This document shows, one piece after another, positions 47,252 to 60,580 of a DNA stretch of 64,000 nt. Origin of the DNA: Benincasa hispida (Eukaryota; Streptophyta; Magnoliopsida; Cucurbitales; Cucurbitaceae); NCBI RefSeq assembly GCF_009727055.1, contig NC_052354.1, forward strand, positions 51,091,415 to 51,155,414, given 5' to 3'. Position numbers and translations under genes: made by a program. The number at the start of each line of letters is the position of its first letter. Position 1 is the first letter of the stretch. The notes beneath the pieces are model-generated. The model saw only the letters and a list, made by a program, of their open reading frames with translations, was not told the origin of the DNA and searched no databases.

Positions 47252-48300
47252 TTTTAGGGTTGATGCCCTAAATCTCGTGGGTCTTGTAGTTTGTGACTGT
47301 ACTGTACAAACAATTTATTCATCTAATCAAATCTAAGGCATTTTATTTGACATTTAGTAGCATTAACCCACAAAATCAATAAACTAAGATCCAAGGTTAT
47401 ATTCTTTAACTTAAACATGTATGTGGAGACATACAAGTGGATCATATTTAAGTGATGACCAAAATGGTTTGTAGTAGATGGATAACGCTAGATACCTTAT
47501 CCTTGTGACACTACGAATATGACCCGCTTTGTAGTTATTACAATTGTTATAAAGTGCTACCAATGATTTGATCCTGATCATTCATGTAGAGACATGTGAG
47601 CGGGGGTGTTCTATATAAAGAATTTGTATAAGATCGAACCACGAAATGAATAATCACACTATATAACATCGTTGATAGAAGAGACTTACATTTCACCAGG
47701 ATGACCATATGTGACTTGACCTGAATCCTGAGTGAGTTGTGAACTTCTACCTATGAAGACGTTCCTTTGATGCATAAGTCAGAGTGGCCTATATCGCCGA
47801 CTCAATATGTCTTACATTTTAAGGATTTGTCTGATTGGGTAGTTGGGAATGCAGGTTCACAAGAAGGAATTCACTCATTCCCTACTCTTAGGAAAAATAG
47901 AGAAACTTCTCCCTTATGGGTTGATTCTGGGGCTTGAACAATGTGGCGTCACACCATTTCTTGACCCGAGAGGGATTGGTCATAGTTGAACTATGATTTA
48001 TTGTTCATTAAAGGGCTCAGTGATACTTAAGGAGTTGATCTAAATATAAGGCAAAATGGTAATTTTGGTCCATTTGTACTTACGAGCAATTTGTGAAGGG
48101 TCAACACACTATTGATTGGTTCCAATGGACAAAAATATATCTGTAGTGCGAAGAGTGCAACTTTTAGTCTTTAGTGAAGTGACCGATAGTTAATGAAAGT
48201 TAGTTAATTTAATTAAAGAATTTAGTTAATTAATCAAATACCATTAAAGCTTCAATCTATAGGTCCATGAGGTCCCCTCAGTAGCTCAATTGGGACTAAT

Positions 48301-48489
48301 GATCAAGTTAAAAAAAGCAAACATCTTGATAGATATCAAAATAAACTAATTAAATTTAAGTTCTTTCTTTGGCCCAATTATCGATTAGAAGATTTAGCTC
48401 GTATGAATCGTTATTGGTTTGATACCAATAATAGCAGTCGTTTTAGTATGCTAAGGATCCATATGTATCCACAATTGAAAATTCGTTAA
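48301..48489 (+). pseudogene. ycf1: ycf1 3' end, copy 1
   Basis: 62 in-frame codons plus stop, including [32 protein letters not shown] and [15 protein letters not shown]. These are the C-terminus of plastid Ycf1 (Tic214, an inner-envelope translocon subunit). The stop is at 48487-48489. The fragment lacks over 95% of the gene and its promoter. Its presence next to rps15 reflects the normal plastid order ycf1-rps15. Confidence 0.9.
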
Positions 48490-48841
48490 TGCTACATTTT
48501 TCCTATATTGCTCGTACCTTATATGGTATATGAAGATAAAGAAATAAACATATGGCACTGTCTTAGATTCTGATAGATGATATTAATTTAATTCAATGAC
48601 ATATCTATTAGATTTAGAAATGAATCAATAAACTATTGTTATTTCATTTTGAATTTCAATTTCAGTTTGAAGTCTAAATATTTTTTGTGCATGCAGAATA
48701 TACCAGCCTTTTGTATACCTATCTGAATACAATTTTCAAAAATTGGATTGCTAAATTTTAAAAAAAAAAGAATCGAAATTCTTAATCAAAGTAAGATTAT
48801 TGTGTATATCAAATTAAAATGAGTAACATTATTATTACTGA

Positions 48842-49291
<450 letters not shown>

Positions 49292-49527
49292 CTAGCTAGG
49301 CTAGCGCACAATGGCTTTCTCCGCGTTGGGCTCGCTTCTTCAAGCTCCCCCCAACCTATACAAGACAAGGTGCTGCTCGCTTTTTCTCTCAGCCACAAGT
49401 GGCTTATTTATGTAGTGGTCGGCATTCCTACGTGCTCCTCCTTGGAGTTTAGTTAATTAATCAAATACCATTAAAGCTTCAATCTATAGGTCCATGAGGT
49501 CCCCTCAGTAGCTCAACTGGGACTAAT

Positions 49528-49716
49528 GATCAAGTTAAAAAAAGCAAACATCTTGATAGATATCAAAATAAACTAAATAAATTTAAGTTCTTTCTTTGGC
49601 CCAATTATCGATTAGAAGATTTAGCTTGTATGAATCGTTATTGGTTTGATACCAATAATAGCAGTCGTTTTAGTATGCTAAGGATCCTTATGTATCCACA
49701 ATTGAAAATTCGTTAA
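49528..49716 (+). pseudogene. ycf1: ycf1 3' end, copy 2
   Basis: The same 62 codons as copy 1 with a few differences (LEDLACMN for [14 protein letters not shown] for RIHMYP). The Cys in LEDLACMN is the form I recall as usual in Ycf1, so copy 1 probably mutated there. Preceded by 80 bases of LTR that copy 2 shares with copy 1. Confidence 0.9.
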
Positions 49717-50072
49717 TGCTACATTTTTCCTATATTGCCCGTACCTTATATGGTATATGAAGACAAAGAAATACACATATAGCACTGTCTTAGATTCTGA
49801 TAGATGATATTAATTTAATTCAATGACGTATCTATTAGATTTAGAAATGAATCAATAAACTATTGTTATTTCATTTTGAATTTCAATTTCAGTTTGAAGT
49901 CTAAATATTTTTTGTGCATGCAGAAATATACCAGCCTTTTGTATACCTATCTGAATACAATTTTCAAAAATTGGATTGCTAAATTTTATTTTAAAAAAAA
50001 GAATCGAAATTCTTAATCAAAGTAAGATTATTGTGTATATCACATTAAAATGAGTAATATTATTATTACTGA

Positions 50073-50522
<450 letters not shown>

Positions 50523-50983
50523 CTAGCTAGGCTAGCGCGCAACCTATACAAGACAAGGTGCTGCTCGCTTTTTCTCTTAGCCACAAGTGGCTTATTTATG
50601 TAATGGTCGGCATTCCTACGTGCTCCTCCTTACTCACCGACTGAAGAATCTAAAAGTGACCTTTGGATGTTGTCGTGACGCTTTGATTACGAAGGTTGCC
50701 GTGGTCTAGAAAATACAAGATGCTCATTAAATAATACGAAACTAATCTTCACTTTGACAACTCAAGATATTCAAATAAATTTGTATGTTCTATTCTAGAT
50801 ATAGCATAGTAATTGAAGTCTCATTCATCTTATTATTATTGATTTGAAATATAAAAAAAAAAAAAAGACATTAGAGCTACTCGATTAGCTACGGCACTAG
50901 GTGCATTACCCCAAGGGTGCCCCAAAGTTCCTTCACCCTGAGGAAGCACTCTGCGGGGAAGATCCAGGGGAACGAGGAAGGCG
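50523..50983. other. Organelle-like sequence of unknown identity
   Basis: Follows psbA copy 2: a GC-rich CTAG-rich hairpin start, GACAAGGTGCTGCTCGCTTT, GGTCGGCATTCCTACGTGC, then AT-rich DNA and a GC-rich end (CACCCTGAGGAAGCACTCTG). The composition contrasts with the surrounding LTR. Not recognised as a plastid gene, so mitochondrial origin is my guess. The LTR resumes at about 50984. Confidence 0.5.
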
Positions 50984-51956
50984 GAATCAAATTAATTTTG
51001 GATTAATTTGAATTGTTCAAATTAATTGAGGGAAGTAATTATATGTAATATAAATGAATCATATGTGATATAATTAATATAATGTATTTGATACATTATA
51101 ATATAAAGTTTTATTTGAAAGGAAATAAATATTTGAATATGATTCGAATATTAATTATATAAATGTGATTCATATCAATACTATAGATGAAATTTAATAC
51201 GAATTCAATTCATATTAAATATAGGTCAAATGACAGAATATCAAACTATAGGTTATACTATATATGATATACTATAAACTATAGGTTGTGTTATATTAGA
51301 TATAATATATAGTATAATATATAATATTATAGTAAGTTAGTTATCTATACTATATATATATAGTATATATATATATAAAATTGAAAGTTTTGGTTTTTTA
51401 ATTTGGTTTTTTGAATTAATTAAAGGGAGGGAGTTATGGAAATAACTTCCCCCTTATTTCTCTCATTCAAGAAATTGTACAAGTGGGGTTGGTTTTGGAT
51501 GGATTTTAAGTTCAGTCTTCTTTTCTTCTTTTCCCAATAACGCATGCAAAACAGATGAGGATTCCTCAATTGAATTCTTTGCAATTCCTCCTAAAAAAAA
51601 TCTCTCCTTTTGCCAAAATTATACGAAGCCCACACACTCTTATGATTCTCACCCTATAGAGAATACAGAGGTCTCATTGTGGTGGTGTCCAACTTTGGTT
51701 CGTTCATTGCTGTCTTTTGGTGTGTTCATGTTCCAAGAAGAACATTGGGATCGTGACCGAAAGGGAATTACGCAAAGAGTCTAGTCTTCATGGGTAAATA
51801 ACTTCAAACCCTAATTTCTCTTGTTTTTTTTTGTTTTAACAAAAGCGATCAAAATTTGAACACGCCGTGTTTTCGAATTCTGAATTTTACATTTCTGTAA
51901 AAAAATAAAATTGGGCCACGATCTACTTCCACACAGGTGTTCACGCATCCTTTAAT

Positions 51957-51968
51957 TGGTACAAAGCC
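51957..51968 (+). promoter_or_regulatory. Second, decayed primer-binding site
   Basis: TGGTACAAAGCC in place of TGGTATCAGAGCC, at the correct distance after the LTR end. Shows that the 47252 LTR is also followed by element leader. Confidence 0.8.
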
Positions 51969-52748
51969 AGGTTGTTTTGAGTCCGAGTTTTATTTTTTCG
52001 GAATTAAATTCAGAGCTAATGATAGGATTTTAGTGTTTCTGCATTTATGTTTGATGAATGTGAGGAATTGCACTTTTAGATGTTTTCGGGATTGGTCTTT
52101 CTAGTTTTCTGCTATTATTTTACAATTCAGTATGTAAGGGCCCGTTGTTTTTAGGTGTAATTTGTTATCGAGTCTGTAATTATTATAGTCCGGGTCGTTT
52201 GTGCTATTTTTTGGGGCAGATTTGAAGAATTCAGAGCCAAGTCGGAGGAGAACCTAGTAAAAATGCACTATACAGAAGGCGTTTTGTACAGTAGCATCGC
52301 AGCGCTGTACCCTATCACTGCGACTCCGACATGAGGTGAACGGAAAAAGTTTCCACACCTTCGTAATGCTAGGATACAACATCCCAACGCTTCGAGGGTG
52401 TTGATGCAATGTAGACCGGCTTGGCGAACGATTCGTAGTCCAGGTGGTTTGAACTAGTGGTTCGGCTCCTTTAGTGGTTCAACAGCAGGTTTTGTAATAT
52501 TTTAGTTTTTTATTAATTAAATTAATATAATAGTTATATTAATTTAATTAATGGTTAGGAGGCCAATCCCGGTCCAAAATATTACTATGTAATTATGCAT
52601 TAGATGTATGATTAATTTTATTTTATTTATGTCATAATGAATGTAATATAGTCAAAATCCCACCATAGAATATGCATTAATTCACACATCATTTAATATA
52701 AATGTTAAATTATAAGCTTGCATGAATTTATTTGACCATGCTCATGCA
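51969..52748 (+). other. Second Y-type leader, truncated
   Basis: Matches the Y leader 27761-28540 throughout (GTTTTCGGGATTGGTCTTTC; ATTATAAGCTTGCATGAATT) with scattered differences. The word patch at 52270-52420 has TCGCAGCGCT, TCGTAATGCT and TCCCAACGCT. Ends at ...CATGCTCATGCAT, where minus-strand gypsy DNA begins. Confidence 0.85.
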
Positions 52749-52867
52749 TAAGAAGGGTCTCTAGGTAGTGGGAATCCACTTGTACAAGGGACATTCTGAA
52801 CTTCAGGTTCCTAATTATGGCCCTCAAGATTTCGACCACGGTTACCCCTTCCTCTAGTTCGTGGCAT
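52749..52867 (-). pseudogene. D gag N-terminus
   Basis: Minus-strand ATG at 52867 opens MPRTRGRGNRGRNLEGHN then a stop. The Arg/Gly-rich opening resembles gag starts of plant gypsy (chromovirus-like) elements. Only about 40 codons remain before the junction at 52749. Confidence 0.6.
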
Positions 52868-53036
52868 TTCCTGACAATCACACGTTAGTTACAATCCTAA
52901 GCTTAAAAAAAATCTAATGTATAATAGTCTATATTAATTTTTTTTGGACATACCTGGTGATGACAAATAATTTATTATTGGTCAATGGGACACTATGGAC
53001 TTATATAATAAGCCAGTCTACAAAACCTAAAAGCTT

Positions 53037-53050
53037 AGGCTATAATACCA
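53037..53050 (-). promoter_or_regulatory. D primer-binding site (tRNA-Met like)
   Basis: Minus strand TGGTATTATAGCCT, close to TGGTATCAGAGCCT, two bases inside the LTR end (...GGTCATCTCA). Confidence 0.7.
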
Positions 53051-53052
53051 AC

Positions 53053-54779
53053 TGAGATGACCCCGACTTTCTAAAATGGGAATCAGATCGTTACTACATG
53101 CATGCATAAATCTCAAATGACGTTTTCACAAAATTTAACTAAATTCAAAAGAATGAAATAAATTTATTATAAAACCTAAGGAACATAAAATCTTTGTTTG
53201 GGGTACCCCCTAGCTTTATTTAAAAAAACAATAATTTATCTAAATAACCAAATTCAAGCAAAAAAAAAAATGATTTAATTGTTTAACTTCTAATCTCAAA
53301 CATGAAAACATGAGAAAACATATGCGGAAGCGATGTCAAGTTCCAAGGTCCAATCACAAATTCTTCTTGTCATTTGTTGTCTTGTCCTTTCCTTTACCTA
53401 AAAAAAAACATAGATAATATAGAGTGAGTATAAAAATAAGTGACCTACTACTAGACCCACTAGATGTTGTTAGCATCCCTATCAAAACAATGGTGAGCAT
53501 CCCAACATAGGCATAAGCATAGGCATAAGAGGCGAACCCTAAGGCACACTTTCATAGGGAGTGACTTCGAAAAGACACAATAAGATAATTGTAGGTGGCG
53601 ATCCCATGAGGATGTCAAAACATATTTAGGGGATGCACACAGTTCGATAAAAGTGCTAATAGTCACCATTAGTCTACATGCAACATACATCGTCCAAGTT
53701 CAAATTATGCCATAACATAACATAATCATGGTAACATATCTCATGAGTTCCTAAAACAGTCTCAATAGTCATCAAACAATCAATAGAAACAAGCTTTCAA
53801 TGCAAACACAATCTTAACACCAACTTGGGTTTAAGGGCAAACCGGTAGTAAACCACTTACCTCGATTAAACCCAATAAAGTAGGCAATTTAATCCTACTC
53901 TTGGTCTGGCTAGAATCTTGGATTAAGTCCCTGTCAAGGACCGTGTTTAGATTTTATTTCATTATTTAGGACCTTTAACCATGCTTCCATTTCACTCTAA
54001 AGTATTTCTACAAATTTAACCAAATAAAACTTAAATAAACAACTCTAGGGATGTCAAAACCTTAGAACTTACACAAATTTCCAAAGTCAACATTTAATAA
54101 TTTTGGGCAACTAGAAATAAAATTTCAAAATTCCCTAAAAGCTTGAGTTTAACATCAAAGGCCTATGAACAATAGTAAATCAAACCATAAGTCAGTGGGT
54201 ATTACAGTCTAAATAAAACCCATACAAAATCAAACCAACAACTAATCCCAAAATATGCGGAAAATCATCCAATAATCGAACTTACTAAGGCTGGTCAGCA
54301 GTTCAACCCCCTTCAAAATCCAATCTAAAAACTAAAATTCAATGGGCAAATAACCAACTAGTGCTCAAATAAATTCCATGGACATCAAAGATCTTCAAAG
54401 AAAACCTCTAAATCTTGCCTAAAATAAATCAACTCTTACCCCAAATCACAAATCTGGCAAGAAACAACGTCCACCGACAACTAGAGAGCCTAATCGACGA
54501 TGAACGCGAGGTTGGAGATGACGGCTTCGATGATTGAACGATCGGACGCGCGAACTTCAAAATCTGAGACGTGCAAATGGTGAGGCTTCACGATCGGGCG
54601 CAACGACCGATGGCACTCTTTTCGGTGGACTACTGACGAGTGAGGATGTCGTCTAGCATTGAGGTCGGGAAGGAAATTTAATGGTGAAGACCCCACATAG
54701 TGGCTAGGGCTGGAAAGTACGCGAGAGAGGGGAAGAGCGCCTTCTCCATGACGTCTATTGTTGAGGTCAGGAACGGTGT
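53053..54779 (-). repeat. D LTR, truncated
   Basis: Starts TGAGATGACCCCGACTTT on the plus strand next to the primer-binding site. About 1.7 kb, with a GC-richer segment (54490-54740, GACGGCTTCGATGATTGAACG), unlike the AT-rich rest. It contains a small GCATAG/GCATAA repeat (53506-53530). There is no second copy, so the outer end is set only by the junction with T. Confidence 0.6.
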
Positions 54780-55028
54780 TTCGTAATGTCACTAGGATAA
54801 GGTATCCGACCTTATCCATCTACTACAGATCGTTTAGGTTATCATTTAACCATGATCCACCTATATGTCTCTACATACGTGTTTAAATTACATATAATAA
54901 CCTAGAATCTTAATTTATTGGATTGAGTAAATGCTCATAAAATAACAATTACTTTATTAATAACAATTTGTTTACACAATGTTTACAAACTACGAGAATA
55001 TAAGAGGGATTTAGGACACCAATTTCAA
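54780..55028 (-). repeat. T: first 249 bp of a Z-type copia LTR, antisense
   Basis: On the minus strand it begins TATTGAAATTGGTGTCC and carries AAATCCCTCTTATATTCTCG, matching the first part of Z and S. It holds a perfect GGATAAGGT-N5-ACCTTATCC hairpin (54795-54817) and stops right after it. Truncated by the D junction. Confidence 0.85.
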
Positions 55029-56511
55029 TAGTTAGGAATTGTCTCAGGAAGCTTACCTCCAAATTCGACCCTCTAATTCCTTCTCTAGAGCTCAGAAAGC
55101 TCCAAATACCTCAACCTGCTCCAGGTGCTTCGAATTCTGACCTTCATCAAGTTCCTTTCACTTTTGGACATCCTTCTGGGCAAATCTTCTCATGGCATCC
55201 CAGTGTTATATTCTACTCCCAAAGAGCTTAAACTTAGTTGAAAATCGTCTTCTTAGCACAAGCCAACAAAGGCACAAATTTGATAGGAATACATGCATCC
55301 ATAGCTCCCATCATCACACCCATCTTATATAATTTCTTTCTGATCGAGCATGTCGGGTGAGTTTTCCGCAATTCACACACGTTTGTTATTCTTATTTCAT
55401 TTTCGTGCCCATCTTTTTAGGAAAAGACAAAGATTTTGCATTGAGAAGGTTTTTAGAACTTTTGGTCGAGCTTGAGCTTAGTGGAACTCTAATGTGCATA
55501 GTGCCTGGTGGAAGACCTTTGGACTTTCTTGGAGGTATGATTTTTGTCACCGCGGAAGGGAATATCCAATTTTTTGGAGTTTTCTTTTTGCAGCCCCATA
55601 TTTTCTTCCTCACTCATCCAGCTTTCAAATGGCTCTGAGATCAACTTTTTTGGTTGAGTAAAAAGGGTCAGACCGAACCTCTTTCCACAACCCATATTTA
55701 TAGAGAATTCTGCATGAATTCCAGCTTCCTCAATTTTGTCAAGTAACCTCCCTAGCTGGCCTTTTCCTCAAATTTGGCTAACCCTCATGAAGCCACCTCA
55801 TGCTTCAGCCATGTTATGTGTCTTTCACTACACAAAACTTTACTTTCAATTCATGGGAGCTTGCTTCAACACATGGATGCTTCTTTGCTCCCAACGCATC
55901 ACTAGGTTTCAAGCTTCTCAATGCATGACGTGTCTCCAAGCCCATCTAACCTCTATGGCACGCCAACCAACGTATGGTTTGCCTCTCTTCAAGCCAAATC
56001 CTTCGAAGTGAGGTTCTTTCACCTCATGACATAGCTTATTTCCTTGGCCATTCTTTTCCTTTCAACACACAGTTGTCTTCAACGCATGGTTGCTGCATAA
56101 TTCTCAATGCAAGAGGCTTGTTTGAGTTGTCTTGCATGTTCTACTTGGCTTCACCCCTAAGGTATCCTTTACTAAATGCATGGTGCATCAATTTTACCCT
56201 TCATAAGGTTTCTTTGGATGCATGGTAGCCTTTGACATGCGTTAACTTCACTTCTTTTCCTCCTTTCTTAGTTTTTAAACTCATCCTCAAAGCATGGTTT
56301 CTCTACTTGAGTTCAAAGTATAGTTCTAGTGTTTCTAGTTATGCTACACATCCAAGTAGGCTATTTTTCTTAGGGTATGCGTCCACTTGGCATTCCTTAA
56401 GGTTTCTTGGTGTAACTCCTTCCCAAAGGGTTGTCCCATGCTTTGCTTATTATTCGAAGCCTTTTTTTTGTCGTTTGATTCTCGAAGAGGGCCCCAAAAC
56501 AAAAGAAGATT
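55029..56511. other. Unidentified repeat-like segment, left half
   Basis: C/T-rich non-AT sequence with several short frames (55357-55638, 55736-56011 and 56232-56516 plus) lacking any domain. From 55790 to 56420, variants of CAACGCATGG recur (AACACATGG, CAATGCATGAC, CAACGTATGG, CAACGCATGGTTGC). The same word style resumes at 62010-62200, beyond P, so both halves probably belong to one LTR or element that P interrupted. Confidence 0.5.
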
Positions 56512-57937
56512 TATAATACACCAAACTACATTATTACTACAAAAACATAGCAACAGTGGTAAGTACAGAGTAGAACCACAGAGAGGCCAAGAATTAATTC
56601 TCTGCTAAGCTAAATTTGACTGTGAAAACAGTAAAAATTGGGTTTTGGTTTGATCGATATAATTTGAAAATAGGCAGGAAGTTAAAATGCAAGGGGTAAA
56701 TGTAATTTAGAAATGGAGTCCATCTAATTTTTAGAGCAAAAGGGAGAATTCTATGCAATTTCTATCATGGACCTCGATAATTAAACAACCGTTTGATTCG
56801 TGCGTGCACAACTACCTAATCGATAGGATTTAACTAGTCTCTACAAAAAAACAAAATCAATCGAATGTCCTAATTATCAATTAAGGTCAGAAAGCCAATA
56901 CCCTAATTGAATTGTATGCCCTTAATTCTACTAGGTTCTCAACAATCATATAGAATTAAAAGTCATATGCATTAAGAATGAGGATTCAATTGTGTCAATT
57001 AATTGTCAAGAAAGCCTTATTCAGTTAACCAACATATTTTTCGAATCTAGACTAAACATGCATGTACCAAGATTCAAGACCAGCCTATAAATCTAAACAT
57101 TCACATTCAATCTTTTGACTTTTGGGTGATTTCAGGCACGGACGAACATAAAGGAAACACACAGGCTAAAAAATCAACTAGCTAAGACATGCGATTATGA
57201 TAGGTTCATCAGTCCAAGATATAAATGAAAATCTAAATTATAGCAAGATTCCAAGAAAGCACATAGTTAAAGAACGTATAATTCAATCCAAGATTTCTCA
57301 AGAAAATTCCATCGAAGCTCTTACTCAAAGAAATTAGACGGATTTACCTCTTAATCCATAAATAAATCAAGAACGATCATTCAATCCATTCATTACAACC
57401 CGAAATGAAACATAAAACTAACCTATTGATTCTGAAAATAAAAAGGGGAAAGAAGAAAGTTAGGCATCTCCTCGGCCTCCATAAGTTTTAGCCTTCTCTT
57501 TAACCTAAATACCAAAGAGAGTATTTATAGAAAAATTTGCAGCGTTGCAACCCCATGAATGATGTTGCAACACTGCCTTGTGTATGAGATGAAGAAAGGC
57601 GCACGCGGACGACTGGAAATCGAGTCAAAGAATCCGTAGCGTTGCAACACTACCCTGTACATTTAGCTTCTACCGCTCAGCATTGAGCAAGCGTTGGGCT
57701 TAGACATATAACGAGCATTGTGATGCTCTCCACAGGGGTAGTTTGGTCATTTCCACTTCTTTGAAGCTTGGATGCTCAAATCAACTCCAAGTTACTTCAA
57801 ATTGACCCCTTTTAGCTCCAAATACTCAGTTCTATCTCTCGGTTGCTCGATACCTACAAAATAAGACAATTAACGCAAAAAAATCATTAATGAGCCTAAA
57901 TTAAGATAGGAATAATAGCTCTTTTTTAGAGCTATCA
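56512..57937 (-). repeat. P 3' LTR
   Basis: 1426 bp, partner of 60581-61969. Contains GTTGCAAC words near 57542-57650 and a perfect 8-bp hairpin at its minus-strand start (57915-57935). Confidence 0.9.
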
Positions 57938-57955
57938 AACACCCTCAACCTAACT
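57938..57955 (-). promoter_or_regulatory. P polypurine tract
   Basis: Minus strand GAGTTAGGTTGAGGGTGTT runs into the LTR start TGATAGC. Same layout as in G. Confidence 0.7.
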
Positions 57956-59272
57956 CTTGCTCGCCCCGAGCAAGGTCGAAGCATACAATCAAACCAATGT
58001 CATTAAAAACATGCTAACTCAAGTTGCAAAAGTCGTTACTCTAGTCTCAACAGTCAAATAGGATGAAATTTGCAATCAACAATGAAATTCGATCATAATA
58101 AATCAATGAAGCACATTTTTAAGAATATTTCTAAATCTATTCATGCATGAATGAACCTAAAGTCTTGCTAGTTAAGCTTGTACGACTCAGAAAGGTTTTA
58201 TAAGGTCCTCAATTCGTTTTCCCCTATTCTGGCTCAATTATCAACCTTGGACATACCAAACTTGCAAAAAATAGGGCAATACTAAGACAAGGGTGCCTAA
58301 ACTCACACACACACAAAACATATAAGGCATTTATTTTATCTAGAGAGCTAGCTTTCACACTCAACCACCAGGAATCTATCCACTCTTTTCTCGTGGGGCC
58401 CTAACTAGGCACGGCAGAGGTAACACTTTTCACCTCTATTCATGCACACACACACTAAATTTTTTATAAATGCATTTTTTTAAGCAACTAATTTGCTTAT
58501 TATTATTATTATTCACACACTAGGCCATTTTTTTATCCATTTTGTCTAGTTTTGCTATAAAACAAGTAGGGTTACTCCTAGGCCAAAAGTGGACCTTTCG
58601 GGGTGACAATAGAAATATAAACCAGATACCCCAATTCTAAGCAAGCAAGATTTTAATTTTGCAAGAATAGTGACTTAAAGATGCATGAGAGACAAGAAAA
58701 TTTTTTAAAATTAGGCTAAAAATCATGATCATGCTCTCCTAACATTATTTCATACAAATTTTATCACAGGAAGAGTATATCATAAACTATCATCATAACA
58801 ACCAAACAACAGAGCATACAAAACAATAAAGCACACAACATTGTCCGAGCACAGCGCTCAAGGACCCTAAGCTAATAACACTACCCAACGGGTACCTCAC
58901 CCCCAACTTAAAATGATACATTGTCCCCAATGTATCTCTAAATAAAGCTCTGAAAATAATAAGTACAAGGGAATAGAAAACCTCCCCTGAAAACAATATC
59001 GCGCACGGGGGTGATGGTTGGGCTACCATTCTCTTCGATTTGGTTTTATTTCCTTTTTAGGACCAAGGAGAGACTTACAAACCAACAAAAAAAAAAAAAA
59101 ACTCGCAGACCACTAGAGAGAAAGCCAGAGAAAAGAAACAAAAATCCCACTAAAAAAAGACAACAGAAAAACAAAGAAAAGGAAGAAAAGAAAGCAAATC
59201 AAATTAATCATCTGGTTGCCTTTAGGAAGTGCAAATTTTTAACGTCAGTTGCTCGATGTGACCTGTCCCCTA
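57956..59272 (-). other. P internal region, 3' non-coding part
   Basis: No conserved domain. Includes a (TTA)n run (58498-58513), CACACA tracts and an A-rich stretch (59080-59180). A Lys/Arg-rich plus-strand frame at 59011-59346 is antisense and purine-driven. Confidence 0.6.
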
Positions 59273-60417
59273 TCAAGACACAAATAAATTCTTGTATTTC
59301 TCTGGTCCCTTCTTGGATGAGTCGATATAGTTCGGTAAGGCTATAAGGCTCTTCATCTTTTGAAGAAAACTAGATAGATCGAATTTAGAATTTTTAATTT
59401 TTGGCAAAAATGTAAAAAATAAAGAATCAAAAGACTCAAGCGACTCTGAATAGTCAAAATAAAGAAAAGACTCCACAACCCACTCAGACTCAAAAGGAAA
59501 AGATGAGCAATGTTCAGAATTAAAAGGGGAGCTAAGGGAAAGAACAGGATGAGGCTTGGTAGCCTCCAACTCTTTTATCTGGGGCTCCTCAAATGAAATA
59601 TGGGCTCATACTTAACTTCACTGACTTGTTCTTGGCATGGCAGAGGATCAATATCTTCATCATCATCGATCCATGGAAATTCCTCGATAAGATCAACTTT
59701 GGTGCCACAGATGATGGGAAGCTCTAAATGATTCTCAAATGTCAGCACAAAATGTGCAAGATAAGCGATAGGATGGACCTTAACTGGCATGGGGGCTTGA
59801 GTCTCCAGGTGAGACTCAATAGACTTTTGCTCACACTAAGAAAAACCATTGTATACATTTTAAAATCCAAAGTCTTTCCTTGACCGTTGCTCTGAGGAAC
59901 CAGCTGCTCAACTTGATGATTGACGTTAGTCACTTTACTGCTCAGTTCGATATGATCAAAAGATGGTTCCATCCAAGACTCTTCAAGTCTCCCAACTGAT
60001 TTAGTAATCTGAGCAACGAGGTTACTTAGATTCTGAAATTTAGTTCTATCTTTAGAACCATAGAAGCTATCCTGTTGGAAACTCGAGGATTCTTGATGAC
60101 TAAAGAAGGGTTTTTGCATAATCTCACAAGATTTTTTAGAAAGCTCCTTAACCAATTCTTTTAAAGAAACACCTAAATTGGAGGAAGAGGCCTACATCGA
60201 TAACGGAGTTTAGCTAGGTATCTCCCAAGGAGGATAATAATCGTACCCAGGACCACACAAAACTTGTAATTACCTAATAGCCAAAGCTTGAACAAGAGAG
60301 GTTAGTTAAGATATTTGATTTTTAAGGTCATTAAATTCTTTTACCTCTTGTTCTCTTCACTGAGCCGCTTGCTTCGCACGAAGTGCGTGGTAAATGTTCA
60401 TATCATTTTCCATGATA
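59273..60417 (-). pseudogene. P gag-like protein, broken
   Basis: Minus-strand codons from about 60417 (MENDMNIYHALRAKQAAQ) run through KEFNDLKNQIS and CGPGYDYYPPWEIPS, which resembles the region around a gag zinc knuckle. Next come LVKELSKKSCEIMQKPFFSH (60155 onward), FQNLSNLVAQITKSVGRLEE and KVTNVNHQVEQLVPQSNGQG. The helical Leu/Gln region ending near 59890 fits a Gag C-terminus. An acidic tail (EEFPWIDDDEDIDPLP, 59690-59640) and a Ser/Phe-rich tail to 59273 have no pol domain. Several stops occur. Gag assignment is from layout and general resemblance. Confidence 0.55.
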
Positions 60418-60580
60418 AAAAAAAGTACACACAAGAAAAAGAAAAATATTTTTTGTTTTTTAAAGTTTACAAGTCAAATCCAACAAAAAGAGATTAATTG
60501 CTTTGCCTCCCCGACAAATTTTGTTCGTAGCCTTTTCCTGAGTCATTTAATTCCCAAAAAAAGTTGCAAATAGAAAAAAT

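Larger units (their letters stand above)
52749..54779 (-). mobile_element. D: fragment of a minus-strand Ty3/gypsy element
   Basis: Order on the minus strand: LTR (54779 to 53053), primer-binding site, short leader, start of gag (to 52749). The rest of gag and all of pol are missing at the junction with the Y-type leader. The LTR start is missing at 54779, where the LTR scrap T begins. Both ends therefore look like deletion or recombination junctions. Confidence 0.7.

Noticed and set aside
53460..53690. 76-codon minus-strand frame with a Cys/Leu repeat
   Set aside because: Produced by a GCATAG/GCATAA microsatellite inside the D LTR.
55357..56516. Several overlapping frames of 90 or so codons on the plus strand
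   Set aside because: Translations are Ser/Leu/Phe/His-rich from C/T-rich DNA with no domain. Overlap in different frames argues against coding.
59011..59346. Lys/Arg-rich 111-codon frame that looks like a nuclear basic protein
   Set aside because: It is driven by an A-rich tract, lies antisense to the gag-like region of P, and has no counterpart elsewhere.
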